Positions 17,144 through 30,107 of a stretch of DNA of 64,000 nucleotides are shown here, one piece after another. Position 1 is the stretch's first letter. Each line of letters opens with the position of its first letter. Under the pieces are notes generated by a model, which was given only the letters and a program-made list of their open reading frames with translations, was not told the origin of the DNA and made no database searches. This DNA is from Halopseudomonas sabulinigri (GTDB lineage Bacteria > Pseudomonadota > Gammaproteobacteria > Pseudomonadales > Pseudomonadaceae). The DNA lies in assembly GCF_900105255.1 (NCBI RefSeq), contig NZ_LT629763.1, positions 1,550,001 to 1,614,000 on the forward strand, in the 5' to 3' direction. Both the position numbers and the translations under genes were made by a program.

Positions 17144-17983
17144 ATGAGCGAAGATCGATCGACCAATGGGCATAAGTCCTGGCTGGACAAACTGGTCCAG
17201 GCTTTTGTCCATGAACCCAAGAACCGCCAGGAACTGCTGGAACTGCTGCGCGAGGCGCACGCCAACGAAGTCCTGGATATCGAGGCCCTGTCGATCATCG
17301 AAGGCGCCCTGCAGGTCAGCGACATGCAGGTGCGGGACATCATGGTCCCGCGCTCACAGATGACTACCATCAAAGCCAGTCAGTCGCCGCGCGAGTTTCT
17401 ACCCGAAGTGATTGAGGCCGCGCATTCACGCTTTCCGGTCATCGGCGACGGCATCGACGACGTGCTTGGCGTACTGCTGGCCAAGGATCTGCTGCCCCTG
17501 TTGCTCGAAGACAACATGGAGCGCTTCAACATCAAGGACATTCTGCGCCCGGCCACCTTTGTACCGGAGTCCAAGCGCCTGAATGTGCTGCTCAAGGAGT
17601 TCCGAGCCACACGCAATCACATGGCGGTAGTGATTGATGAGTACGGTGGAGTCTCCGGCCTGGTAACCATTGAAGATGTACTTGAGCAGATCGTCGGCGA
17701 CATCGAAGACGAGCACGACGTCGACGAGGACAGCCAGATCAAGCCGCTGCCCAGTGGCGATTATCTGGTCAAGGGGCTGACACCGATCGAGGAGTTCAAC
17801 GAGCACTTCGAAACCGAATTCCCCGATGAAGAGTTCGACACTGTTGGCGGCCTGGTAATGAACGCCTTTGGCCACCTGCCCAAACGCAACGAGGTGGTCG
17901 AACTGGATGGCTTCCGCGTGCGCGTGCTGAACGCCGACAGCCGCCGCGTGCACCTGCTGCGGGTTACCCTGGTCAATACTTAA
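17144..17983 (+). CDS. corC: CorC/HlyC-family CBS-domain protein
   Basis: The 279-residue cytoplasmic protein has two CBS domains (about 65-125 and 130-190; MVPRSQM, VIDEYGGVSGLVTIEDVLEQIVG) and a C-terminal CorC_HlyC transporter-associated domain (about 205-278). There are no membrane helices. E. coli CorC (YbeX) was linked to Mg2+/Co2+ efflux and more recently to ribosome metabolism, which fits its place between ybeY and lnt. AAGGA precedes the ATG. Confidence 0.93.
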   Translation: MSEDRSTNGHKSWLDKLVQAFVHEPKNRQELLELLREAHANEVLDIEALSIIEGALQVSDMQVRDIMVPRSQMTTIKASQSPREFLPEVIEAAHSRFPVIGDGIDDVLGVLLAKDLLPLLLEDNMERFNIKDILRPATFVPESKRLNVLLKEFRATRNHMAVVIDEYGGVSGLVTIEDVLEQIVGDIEDEHDVDEDSQIKPLPSGDYLVKGLTPIEEFNEHFETEFPDEEFDTVGGLVMNAFGHLPKRNEVVELDGFRVRVLNADSRRVHLLRVTLVNT

Positions 17984-18001
17984 GCGTCTCTAAGGAACGG
18001 C

Positions 18002-19537
18002 ATGTCTCTGCCTACTGCTCTGCTGGCCCGCCTGCGTGGCCCCGGCCTGGTTGGCCATCTGCTCGCGCTGGTGGCCGGCGCACTCAGCACCCTGTCGTTC
18101 GCACCCTACAACCTCTGGCCACTGGGGCTAGTATCCATTGCCCTGTTGTATCAGGGTCTGAAGCAGGTGAGCAGCAAACAGGCGGCCGTTCGCGGTGGCG
18201 CCTGGGGGCTTGGCCTGTTTGCTTCCGGCGTGTCCTGGATCTACATCAGCATCCACCTGCACGGCAATGCCTCACCGCTGCTGGCCGGTTTTTTGACCGG
18301 CGGCCTCGAGCTGGGGCTGTCACTGTTCATCGCGCTCTGGGCCTGGGCCTGGGCCCGGTTTTTCCGCAGCAACAGCCCCTGGCTGGGCAGCCTTGGCTTT
18401 GCCGCCGTCTGGGTAGCACAGGAAGTGTTCCGCAGCTGGTTCCTTACCGGCTTCCCTTGGCTTTATCACGGCTACGCACACACTCATACCTGGTTGAATG
18501 GCTATGCGCCCCTTGGCGGTGTCTGGCTGCTGGGCGGGATTTCGGTGTTTATGGCCTGCCTGCTGAGCGAGTGGCGGCTGGTGCGCCAGCCGCTCCAGTG
18601 CGGCCTCGCGCTGCTGGCGGTGGGCGCGCTCTGGCTCGGTGGTTACGGCCTGCAACAGGTCGTCTGGACGACCACCAAGGGCCAGCCGCTCAGCGTCAAC
18701 CTGGTGCAAGCCAACATCGAGCAATCACGCAAGTGGGACCCGGATTACATCACCCACACGCTCTCGCTCTACCGCGACCTGACCTACGCCCAACTCGCCA
18801 CCGACCTGGTGGTCTGGCCGGAAACCGCCGTGCCGGTGTTACAGAGCCAGGGGCAGTACTTTGTCGACGGCATTGCTGCCAATCTGGCAGAGCGCGGCAG
18901 CACCCTGATCACCGGCATACCGGTTGATGAGATGGACCCCAACGGCCTGCGTATCTATAACGGCATCATGGTGGGCGGTAGCGAGCCGCAAAGCGAATAC
19001 CTGAAGCAGAAGCTGGTGCCCTTTGGCGAGTACGTGCCGCTGGAAGAGCTGCTGCGCGGGCTGATCGATTTTTTCAACTTACCGATGTCCAGCTTCAGCC
19101 GCGGGCCGGCTGATCAGCAACCGCTGCTGGCGGCTGGCTATCGACTCGCGCCGCTGATCTGCTACGAAGCGGTTTACCCCGACTTTGCCGCCAAACAAGC
19201 TGCCCAGAGCGACCTGCTAATCACCATCAGCAACGACAGCTGGTTCGGCAGCTCCATAGGCCCGCTGCAACACCTACAGATGGCGCAGATGCGTGCAATA
19301 GAGGCGCAGCGCTGGATGATTAGGGCGACCAACAACGGCGTTACCGCGCTGATAGACCAGCACGGCGAGATACGCACACGTATTCCACAATTTCAGCAGG
19401 AAGTCTTGCTCGGTGAGGTACAACCCATGACAGGACTGACGCCCTACCTGCGCTGGCGCAGCGTGCCCTTGGGGTTAGTGGTGGTCTCGGTGCTGCTGAT
19501 GGCCGGCTTGTGCCGGCGGCGGCAAAACGCCAGGTAA
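18002..19537 (+). CDS. lnt: Apolipoprotein N-acyltransferase Lnt
   Basis: The 511-residue inner-membrane enzyme adds the third acyl chain to the N-terminal Cys of lipoproteins. About six N-terminal helices lead into a periplasmic nitrilase domain. Catalytic residues are Glu274 in WPETAVP, Lys in KQKLVPFGEY (about 335-337) and Cys387 in LICYEAVYP, which correspond to the E. coli triad. A C-terminal helix ends the protein. Its last 63 bases overlap a predicted leftward gene. Confidence 0.95.
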   Translation: MSLPTALLARLRGPGLVGHLLALVAGALSTLSFAPYNLWPLGLVSIALLYQGLKQVSSKQAAVRGGAWGLGLFASGVSWIYISIHLHGNASPLLAGFLTGGLELGLSLFIALWAWAWARFFRSNSPWLGSLGFAAVWVAQEVFRSWFLTGFPWLYHGYAHTHTWLNGYAPLGGVWLLGGISVFMACLLSEWRLVRQPLQCGLALLAVGALWLGGYGLQQVVWTTTKGQPLSVNLVQANIEQSRKWDPDYITHTLSLYRDLTYAQLATDLVVWPETAVPVLQSQGQYFVDGIAANLAERGSTLITGIPVDEMDPNGLRIYNGIMVGGSEPQSEYLKQKLVPFGEYVPLEELLRGLIDFFNLPMSSFSRGPADQQPLLAAGYRLAPLICYEAVYPDFAAKQAAQSDLLITISNDSWFGSSIGPLQHLQMAQMRAIEAQRWMIRATNNGVTALIDQHGEIRTRIPQFQQEVLLGEVQPMTGLTPYLRWRSVPLGLVVVSVLLMAGLCRRRQNAR

Positions 19538-19759
19538 CGGGCAACGGCTGTCCAGGGTTTCGAGGATCTGCCAGAGTACCGCCAGGTCCTCCTTGCTCAA
19601 GCCCTGCAGTTCCAGCTCTGCCACCCCGCCTGCCTGGTAACCGGTGAGCCATTGCCGGGTGTGTGCCATGTCCAACGCCTGATCAAGGTGTCGCAGAATT
19701 CGCCCGTAGGACGAGTCTTTCTGTCGATGGAGCAATGTCTCCGGCGTTCTCCAGCTCAT
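19475..19759 (-). CDS. Hypothetical protein, antisense overlap with the lnt 3' end
   Basis: This 94-residue reading frame starts at an ATG with a strong GGAGG ribosome-binding site 6 bases upstream. The product is mainly helical and polar (HLDQALDMAHTRQWL, LELQGLSKEDLAVLWQIL), with natural-looking composition up to about residue 80. I do not recognise the family. The stop lies inside lnt on the other strand, giving a 63-bp convergent overlap. The good start context and the otherwise empty lnt-leuS gap support it, but it could be chance. Confidence 0.5.
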   Translation of the reverse strand: MSWRTPETLLHRQKDSSYGRILRHLDQALDMAHTRQWLTGYQAGGVAELELQGLSKEDLAVLWQILETLDSRCPLPGVLPPPAQAGHQQHRDHH

Positions 19760-19836
19760 GCAGTACCTCCATCGGGTGATTGTCGGTTCGGCTCCCTCCC
19801 AGGGTCGCGCAGCCCGGTGTCTCACTCTGAGGATAG

Positions 19837-22575
<2,739 letters not shown>

Positions 22576-22596
22576 TTTATGCAACGGAGAGCCAAG

Positions 22597-23145
22597 ATGT
22601 CCCTGACCACCCCTCGTCTGCTGCTGGGCTGCGCTGTTTTGGGCGCTACACTGCTCGCCTCCGGCTGCGGCTTTCAGCTGCGCGGCACCGGTGTCGACAA
22701 CGTCGACCTGAACGAGCTGGACGTTACCGCCCGCAACCGCTACGGACAGACCTACCAGCAGGTATTGGAAGCGCTGGAAATCGACGGCGTTAACGTCACT
22801 CCGTCCGCTCCCTACCAACTGCAACTGCTCAACGAGTCGCAGGGCCGCCGCGCCGTCAGCTACACCAGCCGCGCGACGCCAGCCGAGTATGAGCTGACCA
22901 GCAACCTGACCTTTCAGATTGCCGACCGTCAGGGTCGCCCGTTGATTGGCCCGGAAACGCTGAACACCCGTCGCACCTACGTCAACGACAAGGACAACAT
23001 CATCGGTACCACCGAAGAAGAAGCCCTGCTGCGTAACGAGATGCGTGGAGACCTGACGCGCCAATTGCTGTTCCGCCTGTCGAGCCTGACCGAAAGCGAG
23101 TTGTCGGCACGCGAACAGACGCTCGATCAAGAGCAGATGCCCTGA
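22597..23145 (+). CDS. lptE: LPS assembly lipoprotein LptE
   Basis: The 182-residue outer-membrane lipoprotein plugs the LptD barrel and helps insert LPS. A signal peptide ends in the lipobox LASGC with Cys24, followed by GFQLRGTG, the family hallmark. The ATG at 22597 has GGAG 9 bases upstream and gives a compact signal peptide; an ATG 18 bases earlier is possible. It lies between leuS and holA, the conserved order in gammaproteobacteria. Confidence 0.93.
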   Translation: MSLTTPRLLLGCAVLGATLLASGCGFQLRGTGVDNVDLNELDVTARNRYGQTYQQVLEALEIDGVNVTPSAPYQLQLLNESQGRRAVSYTSRATPAEYELTSNLTFQIADRQGRPLIGPETLNTRRTYVNDKDNIIGTTEEEALLRNEMRGDLTRQLLFRLSSLTESELSAREQTLDQEQMP

Positions 23146-23152
23146 GCGCGCC

Positions 23153-24181
23153 ATGAAGCTGAATGCGGCACAGCTGCCACGCCAGCTCAAGGATGGCCTG
23201 GCCGCGGTCTACGTAGTCAGCGGTGACGACCCGCTGTTGTGCAGCGAGGCCGAGGACCTTATCCGCAAGGCATGCCGCGCCGCGGGCAGCGAAGAGCGTC
23301 AGGTGTTTCATGCCGAGCGCAATTTCGACTGGTCGCAGCTGTACGAGGCCAGCCACAGCCTGTCACTGTTTGCCCAGCAACGCCTGCTCGAACTGCGCCT
23401 GCCCTCCGGCAAGCCTGGTGACCAGGGCGCCAAGGCGCTGCTTGGCTACCTTGAGCAACCACCCGCCGACACTACCCTGCTGATCAGCCTGCCCAAGCTG
23501 GACGGCACGGCCATGCGCAGCAAGTGGGCCAAGGCACTGGTTGATCACGCTGACAGTCGCTTTGTGCAGATCTGGTCCATTGAGGCCCATCAATTACCCA
23601 ACTGGATGCGCGAACGCCTGGCGGCCGCTGGTATCCAGGCTAGCCCCGATGCGCTGGAGCTACTCTCGGCCCGAGTGGAGGGCAACTTGCTGGCGGCTGC
23701 GCAGGAAATAGAAAAGCTCAAACTCTTCTGCAGTGAAGGCAAGCTGGATCTCGATACCGTGCAGCAGGTGGTAGCCGACAGCGCCCGTTTCGACGTATTC
23801 AACCTGACCGACGCCATGCTGCTGGGGCAACCGCAACAGGCCCTGCGCATACTGCAGGGCTTGCGCGGCGAAGGGGTCGAAGCCCCGGTAGTGCTCTGGG
23901 CGCTGACCCGCGAGCTGCGGACCCTGGCCAGTATTGCGCAGGACAGCGCCCGCGGCATTCCGCTGGACAAGGTGTTCGCCAGCCAGCGCCCACCGATTTG
24001 GGACAAACGCAAACCTGTGATCAAGACCGCACTGGAACGCCACCCCGCCAGCGTCTGGGAAGACTGGCTGGGCGCAGCGCAAACGGTGGACGAGCAAATC
24101 AAGGGACAGGCCGCAGGCTCGCCCTGGGATGGGCTTGCCCGCATTCTGGTTGAGGCGGCCGGGATCAGACTGGCGCTGTAA
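23153..24181 (+). CDS. holA: DNA polymerase III delta subunit HolA
   Basis: The 342-residue clamp-loader subunit opens the beta clamp. Its three-domain layout is visible: an N-terminal AAA-like domain beginning AVYVVSGDDPLL and ending near GIQASPDALELL, then the helical lid (RVEGNLLAAAQEIEKLKL) and a C-terminal collar region. The P-loop is degenerate, as usual for delta. It follows lptE by 7 bp and ends 15 bp before the convergent Usp gene. Confidence 0.94.
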   Translation: MKLNAAQLPRQLKDGLAAVYVVSGDDPLLCSEAEDLIRKACRAAGSEERQVFHAERNFDWSQLYEASHSLSLFAQQRLLELRLPSGKPGDQGAKALLGYLEQPPADTTLLISLPKLDGTAMRSKWAKALVDHADSRFVQIWSIEAHQLPNWMRERLAAAGIQASPDALELLSARVEGNLLAAAQEIEKLKLFCSEGKLDLDTVQQVVADSARFDVFNLTDAMLLGQPQQALRILQGLRGEGVEAPVVLWALTRELRTLASIAQDSARGIPLDKVFASQRPPIWDKRKPVIKTALERHPASVWEDWLGAAQTVDEQIKGQAAGSPWDGLARILVEAAGIRLAL

Positions 24182-24196
24182 AGTCAGTATTCCCGC

Positions 24197-25060
24197 TCAG
24201 CGCAGCAGCAACAGCGGGCATTCGGTATTGCGCAGCATTCCCGTGGTGGTGCTACCGACCAGAAACTGCCTGATGCGCGAATGCCCGTAAGCCCCCATCA
24301 CAATCAGATCGATCTGCTCTTCGCGCTGGTACGCCAGCAAAGTGGCCTCGACCTCGCCGCTGCGCTGCGCGGTAACAACCTCAAAGCCGGCCTGCTGCAG
24401 GCGCTGGCGGGCATCTTCAAGCCCGCGGGCAATGTCATCAGAGGCGCTGCCCACAGTCAGCAGGTGAATAGGCAATCCGGCAAACAAGGGGCTTTGCGCC
24501 AGCATGTCGAGGCCCTTGCGAGTGCTGGGGCTGTTATCAAAGGCCAGCATCAGCCTGCGCGGCGCGTGAAACTCCCCGGTGGTGACCAATATAGGGCGAT
24601 GCAGCGTACGAATGACGCTCTCCAGATGGCTGCCGACGTGGCGCGCCAGCGAGTCACTGACCTCACCATTGCGGCCCATTACCAGCAAACGTATGTCGCC
24701 CTCCAGCTCGCGCAGGGTATCGACCAGTTCACCATGACGTTGGCGCGTCAGCGGCGTCTCGACGCCGTCGGCGCGTGCGCGCTGCGCAGCCGCTTCGAGC
24801 ATCACCTTGCCCTGCTCACGCAGCAGCCGACCGCGCTGCTCATCCAGCTCGGCCAGCTCCACCAACAGATGCTCGCGACTGCCAAGGCCGATACTGCCAG
24901 ACAGGTCAGCGTGCGCCGGCGTCTGACTGTGATCCAGCACATGCAGCAGTTCCAGCGGTGCCTGCAGGCGTTGGCTGGCCCAGGCGGCGTAGTCGCATAC
25001 CGCGACCGCCGCACCGGAGCCATCGATACAGGCTACGACCTTGGCTTGGCTCTCGCTCAT
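24197..25060 (-). CDS. Tandem-domain universal stress protein
   Basis: The 287-residue protein has two UspA domains (about 5-150 and 160-287). The second ends in VMGAYGHSRIRQFLVGSTT, with the G-x2-G-x9-G(S/T) nucleotide-binding pattern; the first has the weaker VMGRNGEVSD. It lies 31 bp downstream of a SulP transporter gene on the same strand and is probably co-transcribed. A regulatory or stress-linked role for the transporter is inferred from this pairing. Confidence 0.9.
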   Translation of the reverse strand: MSESQAKVVACIDGSGAAVAVCDYAAWASQRLQAPLELLHVLDHSQTPAHADLSGSIGLGSREHLLVELAELDEQRGRLLREQGKVMLEAAAQRARADGVETPLTRQRHGELVDTLRELEGDIRLLVMGRNGEVSDSLARHVGSHLESVIRTLHRPILVTTGEFHAPRRLMLAFDNSPSTRKGLDMLAQSPLFAGLPIHLLTVGSASDDIARGLEDARQRLQQAGFEVVTAQRSGEVEATLLAYQREEQIDLIVMGAYGHSRIRQFLVGSTTTGMLRNTECPLLLLR

Positions 25061-25091
25061 CTGCTTCTCCTTGTTGTTGTAGCGGCGGCGC

Positions 25092-26585
25092 TCAATGCCC
25101 GATCAGTTGATCAGCGGCATCGGGCTTGTCGTGCACACCAAAGCGGTCAACGATGGTCGCGCTGGCCTGGTTAAGGCCAATTACCGCGACTTCGGTACCT
25201 TCGCGGCGGAACTTGAGCACCACCTTGTCCAGCGCACCCACGGCAGTGATATCCCAGAAGTGCGCGCGACTGAGGTCGATTGTCACCTTATCAAGCACCT
25301 CCTTGAAATCAAAGCTGGCGCTGAACTTGTCGGCGGAGCTGAAAAACACCTGGCCCACCACCTGATAGCGACGCTCGTTGCCGCTGGCATCCAGCTCGCT
25401 GGAAATGTACAGAAAGTGGCCAATCTTGTTGGCAAAGAACAGCGACGCCAGTAACACGCCAGCCAGTACGCCATAAGCCAGGTTATGGGTCGCCACCACG
25501 ACAGCTACCGTAGTCACCATGACGATATTGGTCGATAGCGGGTGCTTGCGCAGGTTGCGCAACGAATCCCAGCTGAAGGTGCCGATGGAGACCATGATCA
25601 TCACCGCGACCAACGCGGCCATCGGAATCTGACCTACCCAATCGCTGGCAAACACCACCAGCAGCAACAACACGACACCTGCGACAAAGCACGACAGCCG
25701 CGTACGGCCGCCCGACTTCACGTTGATCACCGATTGGCCGATCATCGCGCAGCCCGCCATACCGCCCAGCAGGCCCGAGCCTATGTTGGCGATACCCTGG
25801 CCCTTGCACTCGCGATTCTTGTCGCTACTGGTGTCGGTCAGATCGTCCACGATGGTCGCGGTCATCATCGACTCCAGCAGACCTACCACCGCCATGGCGG
25901 CCGAATAGGGCAGGATGATCAGCAGGGTATCCAGATTCAGCGGCACATCCGGCCAGAGGAACACCGGCAGGGTATCCGGCAGTTCGCCCATGTCCGCCAC
26001 CGTGCGGATATCCAGACCAAAGTACATGGCGACCGCCGTCATCGACAGAATGCACACCAATGGCGAGGGGATGACCTTGCCGATCTTCGGCAGGTAAGGG
26101 AACAGGTAGATGATACCCAGCCCCGCTGCCGTCATGGCGTACACGTGCCAGGTAACGTTGGTCAGCTCCGGCAACTGCGCCATGAAAATCAGAATCGCCA
26201 GTGCATTGACGAAGCCCGTCACCACCGAGCGTGACACGAAGCGCATCAGCGAACCGAGACGCAGGTACCCGGCCGCTATCTGCAATACCCCACAGAGTAC
26301 CGAGGCCGCGAGCAGATACTCCAGGCCATGGTCGCGCACCAAGGTTACCATCAGCAACGCCATCGCGCCGGTAGCAGCAGAGATCATGCCGGGGCGGCCA
26401 CCGGTGAAGGAGATCACCACGGCGATGCAGAAAGACGCGTAGAGACCGACCTTGGGATCAACGCCGGCGATGATGGAAAACGCGATGGCCTCGGGAATCA
26501 GCGCCAAAGCCACCACCAGACCGGACAGCAGGTCGCCGCGCACATTGGAGAACCATTGCTGGCGAAGGGTTTCGATCAGAGTCAT
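25092..26585 (-). CDS. SulP family anion transporter with STAS domain
   Basis: The 497-residue protein has about 10-12 membrane helices starting with [19 protein letters not shown], the SulP signature region. A cytoplasmic STAS domain (about 395-490, with [20 protein letters not shown]) follows. Family members move sulfate, bicarbonate or C4-dicarboxylates. The substrate cannot be decided here; no sulfate or carbonic-anhydrase gene is adjacent. A universal stress protein gene follows in the likely operon. Confidence 0.9.
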   Translation of the reverse strand: MTLIETLRQQWFSNVRGDLLSGLVVALALIPEAIAFSIIAGVDPKVGLYASFCIAVVISFTGGRPGMISAATGAMALLMVTLVRDHGLEYLLAASVLCGVLQIAAGYLRLGSLMRFVSRSVVTGFVNALAILIFMAQLPELTNVTWHVYAMTAAGLGIIYLFPYLPKIGKVIPSPLVCILSMTAVAMYFGLDIRTVADMGELPDTLPVFLWPDVPLNLDTLLIILPYSAAMAVVGLLESMMTATIVDDLTDTSSDKNRECKGQGIANIGSGLLGGMAGCAMIGQSVINVKSGGRTRLSCFVAGVVLLLLVVFASDWVGQIPMAALVAVMIMVSIGTFSWDSLRNLRKHPLSTNIVMVTTVAVVVATHNLAYGVLAGVLLASLFFANKIGHFLYISSELDASGNERRYQVVGQVFFSSADKFSASFDFKEVLDKVTIDLSRAHFWDITAVGALDKVVLKFRREGTEVAVIGLNQASATIVDRFGVHDKPDAADQLIGH

Positions 26586-26959
26586 AAGCAGGGTCTACCA
26601 GTTTGCAGTTACTTGATTGACTGCCCGTCAGGGGCATTGCCGCGCCAGCTTGCACACCGATAAGAGCTGGGGCCGCACGACGGCAAGAGGTGCACGCCGC
26701 CATTGTCACAGCAGCGCGAGTCCGGTAAATGAACCCTAAGGTGGCGTAACGCCGCGGTGGCAGATCATCACTTGTCCGTCAGTCAATCCGGGAAGAGGCC
26801 GCGGACTCTAGCACAAAGCGGGTGTACGGGCCACACAGCCCCGCTGGCCGGCGCTTTCGCGCGAGGCTGGCAGGAACCTTCGCGCACCAGTATCCTCCAA
26901 GGCAGAGAACAAGAACTTGCCACCGCTTTCGGTGCCAGACCGCTTTCAGGAAACCACGC
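26586..26959. other. 374-bp divergent intergenic region
   Basis: The gap separates the leftward SulP gene from the rightward transglycosylase gene and must hold both promoters. I see a short palindrome GGCGT-A-ACGCC near 26743, but no clear -10/-35 pair, operator or RNA gene. Confidence 0.4.
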
Positions 26960-28267
26960 ATGTCCCATCCGTTCCACCGCCGCAGCGGCATCCATCTGCT
27001 GGCCTCCGCCAGTCTGTTTTGCCTTACGGCTTGCGCCGATACCCAGGCCATTGCCGAGGCTGAGCCCAGCCAGGTCGCCAAGCCGGCAACCCTGCAACCC
27101 GCCACAGCGCCAGTGATGGTCGAGCCGGTGATAGTCGCGCGCAGCTTTGCCGACTGGCGCGCCGATTTTCGCGCCGAAGCGCTGGCCAAGGGAATCGATC
27201 CAGCGTTGTTTGACCAGGCGTTCGACGGCGTGACGCCTGACCCTGATGTGATCAAGGCCGACCGCAGCCAGCCGGAGTTTTCCCGGCCGGTCTGGACCTA
27301 CCTGGACGGCGCACTTTCCAGCCAGCGGGTTGCCAGCGGCCAGCGCAAGCTCGAAGAACAGCGCAGTAATTTTGACGGTATTGAGCAACGCTATGGGGTT
27401 GACCGGCATATACTCGCGGCGATCTGGGGCCTGGAGAGTAACTTCGGCCAGAATATGGGGAGCCGCTCGGTGATTCGCTCGCTGGCCACCCTCGCCCACG
27501 AGGGACGACGCCCGGTATTCGCCCACGACCAACTGCTGGGCGCTTTGGACATCCTGCAGCACCGTGACATCCAACCCGAGCGCATGCTGGGCTCCTGGGC
27601 GGGCGCCATGGGCCAGACCCAGTTCATCCCCACCACCTACAACCAATACGCGGTCGACTTCGATCAAGACGGTCGCCGCGACATCTGGTACAGCGCCGCC
27701 GACGCACTGGCCTCTGCCGCCCACTACCTGCAGCAATCAGGCTGGCAGACCGGTCAACCCTGGGGGCAGGAGGTACAGCTGCCCAGCGACTTCGACTATG
27801 CCCTGGCCGATACCAGCATCCGCAAGTCGTTCAGCGAGTGGAGTTCACTCGGGGTACGCAGCGCCACGGGCAACGCCTTACCAACCAACCTTGGCGCACA
27901 GCCCGCTACTCTGCTGCTGCCAGCTGGCCATCGCGGTCCGGCTTTTCTGGTGCTGAACAACTTCCGCGCGATCATGCGCTACAACAACTCCACCAGCTAT
28001 GCCCTGGCCATCGGTCTGCTGTCGCAACGCTTTCAGGGCGGCGGCAAGGTGGTCGCCAGCTGGCCCACCGAAGACCGCCCGTTGTCGCGCAGCGAACGCA
28101 TCGAACTGCAAACCCTGCTGACCGCGCAGGGCTTTGAGCCCGGCGGCATCGACGGCATCATCGGCGCCAATACGCGTAACGCCATTCGCCGCGTTCAGCA
28201 GCAGCTGAGTTCGCCTGCCGACGGCTACCCCACCCCGGAACTGCTGGAGCAGCTGCGCCGCCGGTAA
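26960..28267 (+). CDS. Lytic murein transglycosylase lipoprotein with peptidoglycan-binding domain
   Basis: The 435-residue protein is a predicted lipoprotein (lipobox LTAC, Cys25) of the MltB/SltB family. The catalytic Glu is about 159 in [14 protein letters not shown], and [24 protein letters not shown] is the second family block. A PG_binding_1 domain closes it (about 375-433, [20 protein letters not shown]). It cleaves glycan strands to 1,6-anhydro ends at the outer membrane. It probably corresponds to pseudomonad SltB3. The ATG at 26960 opens directly into the signal peptide. Confidence 0.9.
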   Translation: MSHPFHRRSGIHLLASASLFCLTACADTQAIAEAEPSQVAKPATLQPATAPVMVEPVIVARSFADWRADFRAEALAKGIDPALFDQAFDGVTPDPDVIKADRSQPEFSRPVWTYLDGALSSQRVASGQRKLEEQRSNFDGIEQRYGVDRHILAAIWGLESNFGQNMGSRSVIRSLATLAHEGRRPVFAHDQLLGALDILQHRDIQPERMLGSWAGAMGQTQFIPTTYNQYAVDFDQDGRRDIWYSAADALASAAHYLQQSGWQTGQPWGQEVQLPSDFDYALADTSIRKSFSEWSSLGVRSATGNALPTNLGAQPATLLLPAGHRGPAFLVLNNFRAIMRYNNSTSYALAIGLLSQRFQGGGKVVASWPTEDRPLSRSERIELQTLLTAQGFEPGGIDGIIGANTRNAIRRVQQQLSSPADGYPTPELLEQLRRR

Positions 28268-28415
28268 GACCCGGCGCGACCGCACTCACGCCGCCTGCAG
28301 CCCGCCAAGGCCGGTGCAGGTGGCGCTTTCTGTGATAAACTCCGCCGAGGCCACAAGCCGTCCCGTGCCCAGCACATTCCCCGTGGAGCCGCTACCCGCA
28401 GGAGCCCTGATTTCG

Positions 28416-29465
28416 ATGTCCGATAGCCCGCAGAAAACCGTTTCCAGTGGCGAGAAATTCCGCAACGCCCAAGGCATCCCAGCCATCAAGGATGGCCAGA
28501 AACGCCGTACCTCAAACGAGCCCCAGGTCTTCACCCCCAAGCCCAAGTGGCTGCGCGTCAAGGCACCCAGCGGCGATCGTTTCGAGGCAGTGAAGCGCAA
28601 TGTGGGCGAACATCGCCTGAGCACGGTCTGCCAGGAGTCGCATTGCCCCAACATGGGCGAGTGCTGGTCCAATGGCACCGCGACCATCATGGTCATGGGC
28701 TCGGTGTGTACCCGGGCTTGCCGCTTTTGCGCGGTCGATACCGGCAACCCCAACGGCTGGCTGGATCATGAAGAACCCGAGAACACCGCCAAATCGGTCG
28801 AACTCATGGCGTTGCGCTATATCGTACTCACCTCGGTTGACCGCGATGACCTCGACGATGGCGGCGCAGCGCATTATGCCGCCTGTGTCAGCGCCATCAA
28901 GGCACGCACACCGGACGTGGTAGTAGAGGCGCTGACCCCGGACTTTGACGGCGACCTTGCCGCCATCGAGCGGGTTGTCGACTCGGGCTTGCAGGTGTTC
29001 GCCCAGAACGTCGAGACGGTAAAACGCCTGACTCACGTGGTACGCGATCCGCGCGCCGGCTATGAAAAGACCCTGAGAGTGCTTGAGCACGCCAAACGCC
29101 ACCGCCCAGATGTGCTGACCAAGACCAGTCTGATGCTGGGCTTGGGTGAAACCGACGAAGAAGTACTGCAGACATTCGATGACCTGCGCGCCATCGGCGT
29201 AGACATCGTCACCCTGGGCCAGTATCTGCAACCCACGCGCAACCATTTGCAGGTGCAACGCTGGGTCAGCCCAGACGAGTTCAATCACTTCCGCGAGTTA
29301 GGTCTGGCCAAGGGTTTCATGGAGGTGGCGGCAGGCCCGCTGGTGCGCTCCAGCTACCGTGCTGATCGGGTGTTCGAGAAAAACAACCTGGGCCTGGCAG
29401 CGCCGGTGGCCGTGCCCGGGCAGGAGATAGACAACAGCCTGATACCGGCTCTGAACCTCAGCTAA
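28416..29465 (+). CDS. lipA: Lipoyl synthase LipA, atypical type for a pseudomonad
   Basis: The 349-residue radical-SAM enzyme inserts two sulfurs into protein-bound octanoyl groups. The auxiliary-cluster Cys residues are 72, 77 and 83 ([13 protein letters not shown]), the SAM cluster is CTRACRFC (98-105), and RSSYRAD gives the conserved C-terminal Ser. Sequence around these sites (for example FCAVDTGNP rather than FCDVGHGRP) differs from the E. coli and P. aeruginosa LipA I recall. It faces lipB with 3 bp between stops instead of following it. The ATG at 28416 is the best start; AGGAG lies 12 bases upstream. Confidence 0.92.
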   Translation: MSDSPQKTVSSGEKFRNAQGIPAIKDGQKRRTSNEPQVFTPKPKWLRVKAPSGDRFEAVKRNVGEHRLSTVCQESHCPNMGECWSNGTATIMVMGSVCTRACRFCAVDTGNPNGWLDHEEPENTAKSVELMALRYIVLTSVDRDDLDDGGAAHYAACVSAIKARTPDVVVEALTPDFDGDLAAIERVVDSGLQVFAQNVETVKRLTHVVRDPRAGYEKTLRVLEHAKRHRPDVLTKTSLMLGLGETDEEVLQTFDDLRAIGVDIVTLGQYLQPTRNHLQVQRWVSPDEFNHFRELGLAKGFMEVAAGPLVRSSYRADRVFEKNNLGLAAPVAVPGQEIDNSLIPALNLS

Positions 29466-29468
29466 ACC

Positions 29469-30107
29469 TCAGCTCGGCACATACCCCAGGCGCTGCCGCA
29501 GCGCCTGACTCAGCTGTTGCTGTACCCGGGGCAAGGAAACCGACTCCTCTACCAGTTCGCTCAGCTGCACCATACGCAGCCCTGAATAACCGCAGGGATT
29601 GATGCGCTGGAACGGCTCCATGTCCATATCCACGTTCAGCGCCAGGCCATGAAAGGAGCAGCCGCGCCGCACGCGAAGGCCCAATGAGGCAATCTTGGCT
29701 CCCTGCACATAAACGCCAGGGGCGTCAGGCTTGGGCGCAGCGTCCAGCCCGTAGCCCTGCAGCACATCGACCAGTGCCTGCTCCATGGCCGTCACCAGAT
29801 CGCGCACCCCCAGGCCCAGACGGCGCAGATCCAGCAACAGATAACCCACTAGCTGACCTGGCCCATGGTAGGTAACCTGGCCGCCCCGCTCCGCCTGAAT
29901 TACCGGGATATCGCCCGCCGCGAGCACATGCTCGGCCTTGCCGGCCTGCCCCTGGGTGAACACGCGAGGATGCTGCAACAGCCAGATTTCATCCGGCGTG
30001 TCGGCATCGCGCTCATCGGTAAATCGGCGCATCGCCTCCAAGGTGGGCTGGTAATCCACCAGCCCCAGCTCTCGGATCAGCAGCTCAGGTACGGCAGCTG
30101 CCATCAC
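29469..30107 (-). CDS. lipB: Octanoyl-[ACP]:protein N-octanoyltransferase LipB
   Basis: The 212-residue enzyme transfers octanoate from ACP to lipoyl domains. [12 protein letters not shown] and [17 protein letters not shown] are family signatures; catalytic Lys138 (GAKIASLG) and Cys172 (INPCGY) are present. It overlaps the ybeD gene by 4 bp, so the two are translated together. It lies at the downstream end of the leftward cell-wall cluster and directly faces lipA. Confidence 0.95.
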   Translation of the reverse strand: MMAAAVPELLIRELGLVDYQPTLEAMRRFTDERDADTPDEIWLLQHPRVFTQGQAGKAEHVLAAGDIPVIQAERGGQVTYHGPGQLVGYLLLDLRRLGLGVRDLVTAMEQALVDVLQGYGLDAAPKPDAPGVYVQGAKIASLGLRVRRGCSFHGLALNVDMDMEPFQRINPCGYSGLRMVQLSELVEESVSLPRVQQQLSQALRQRLGYVPS

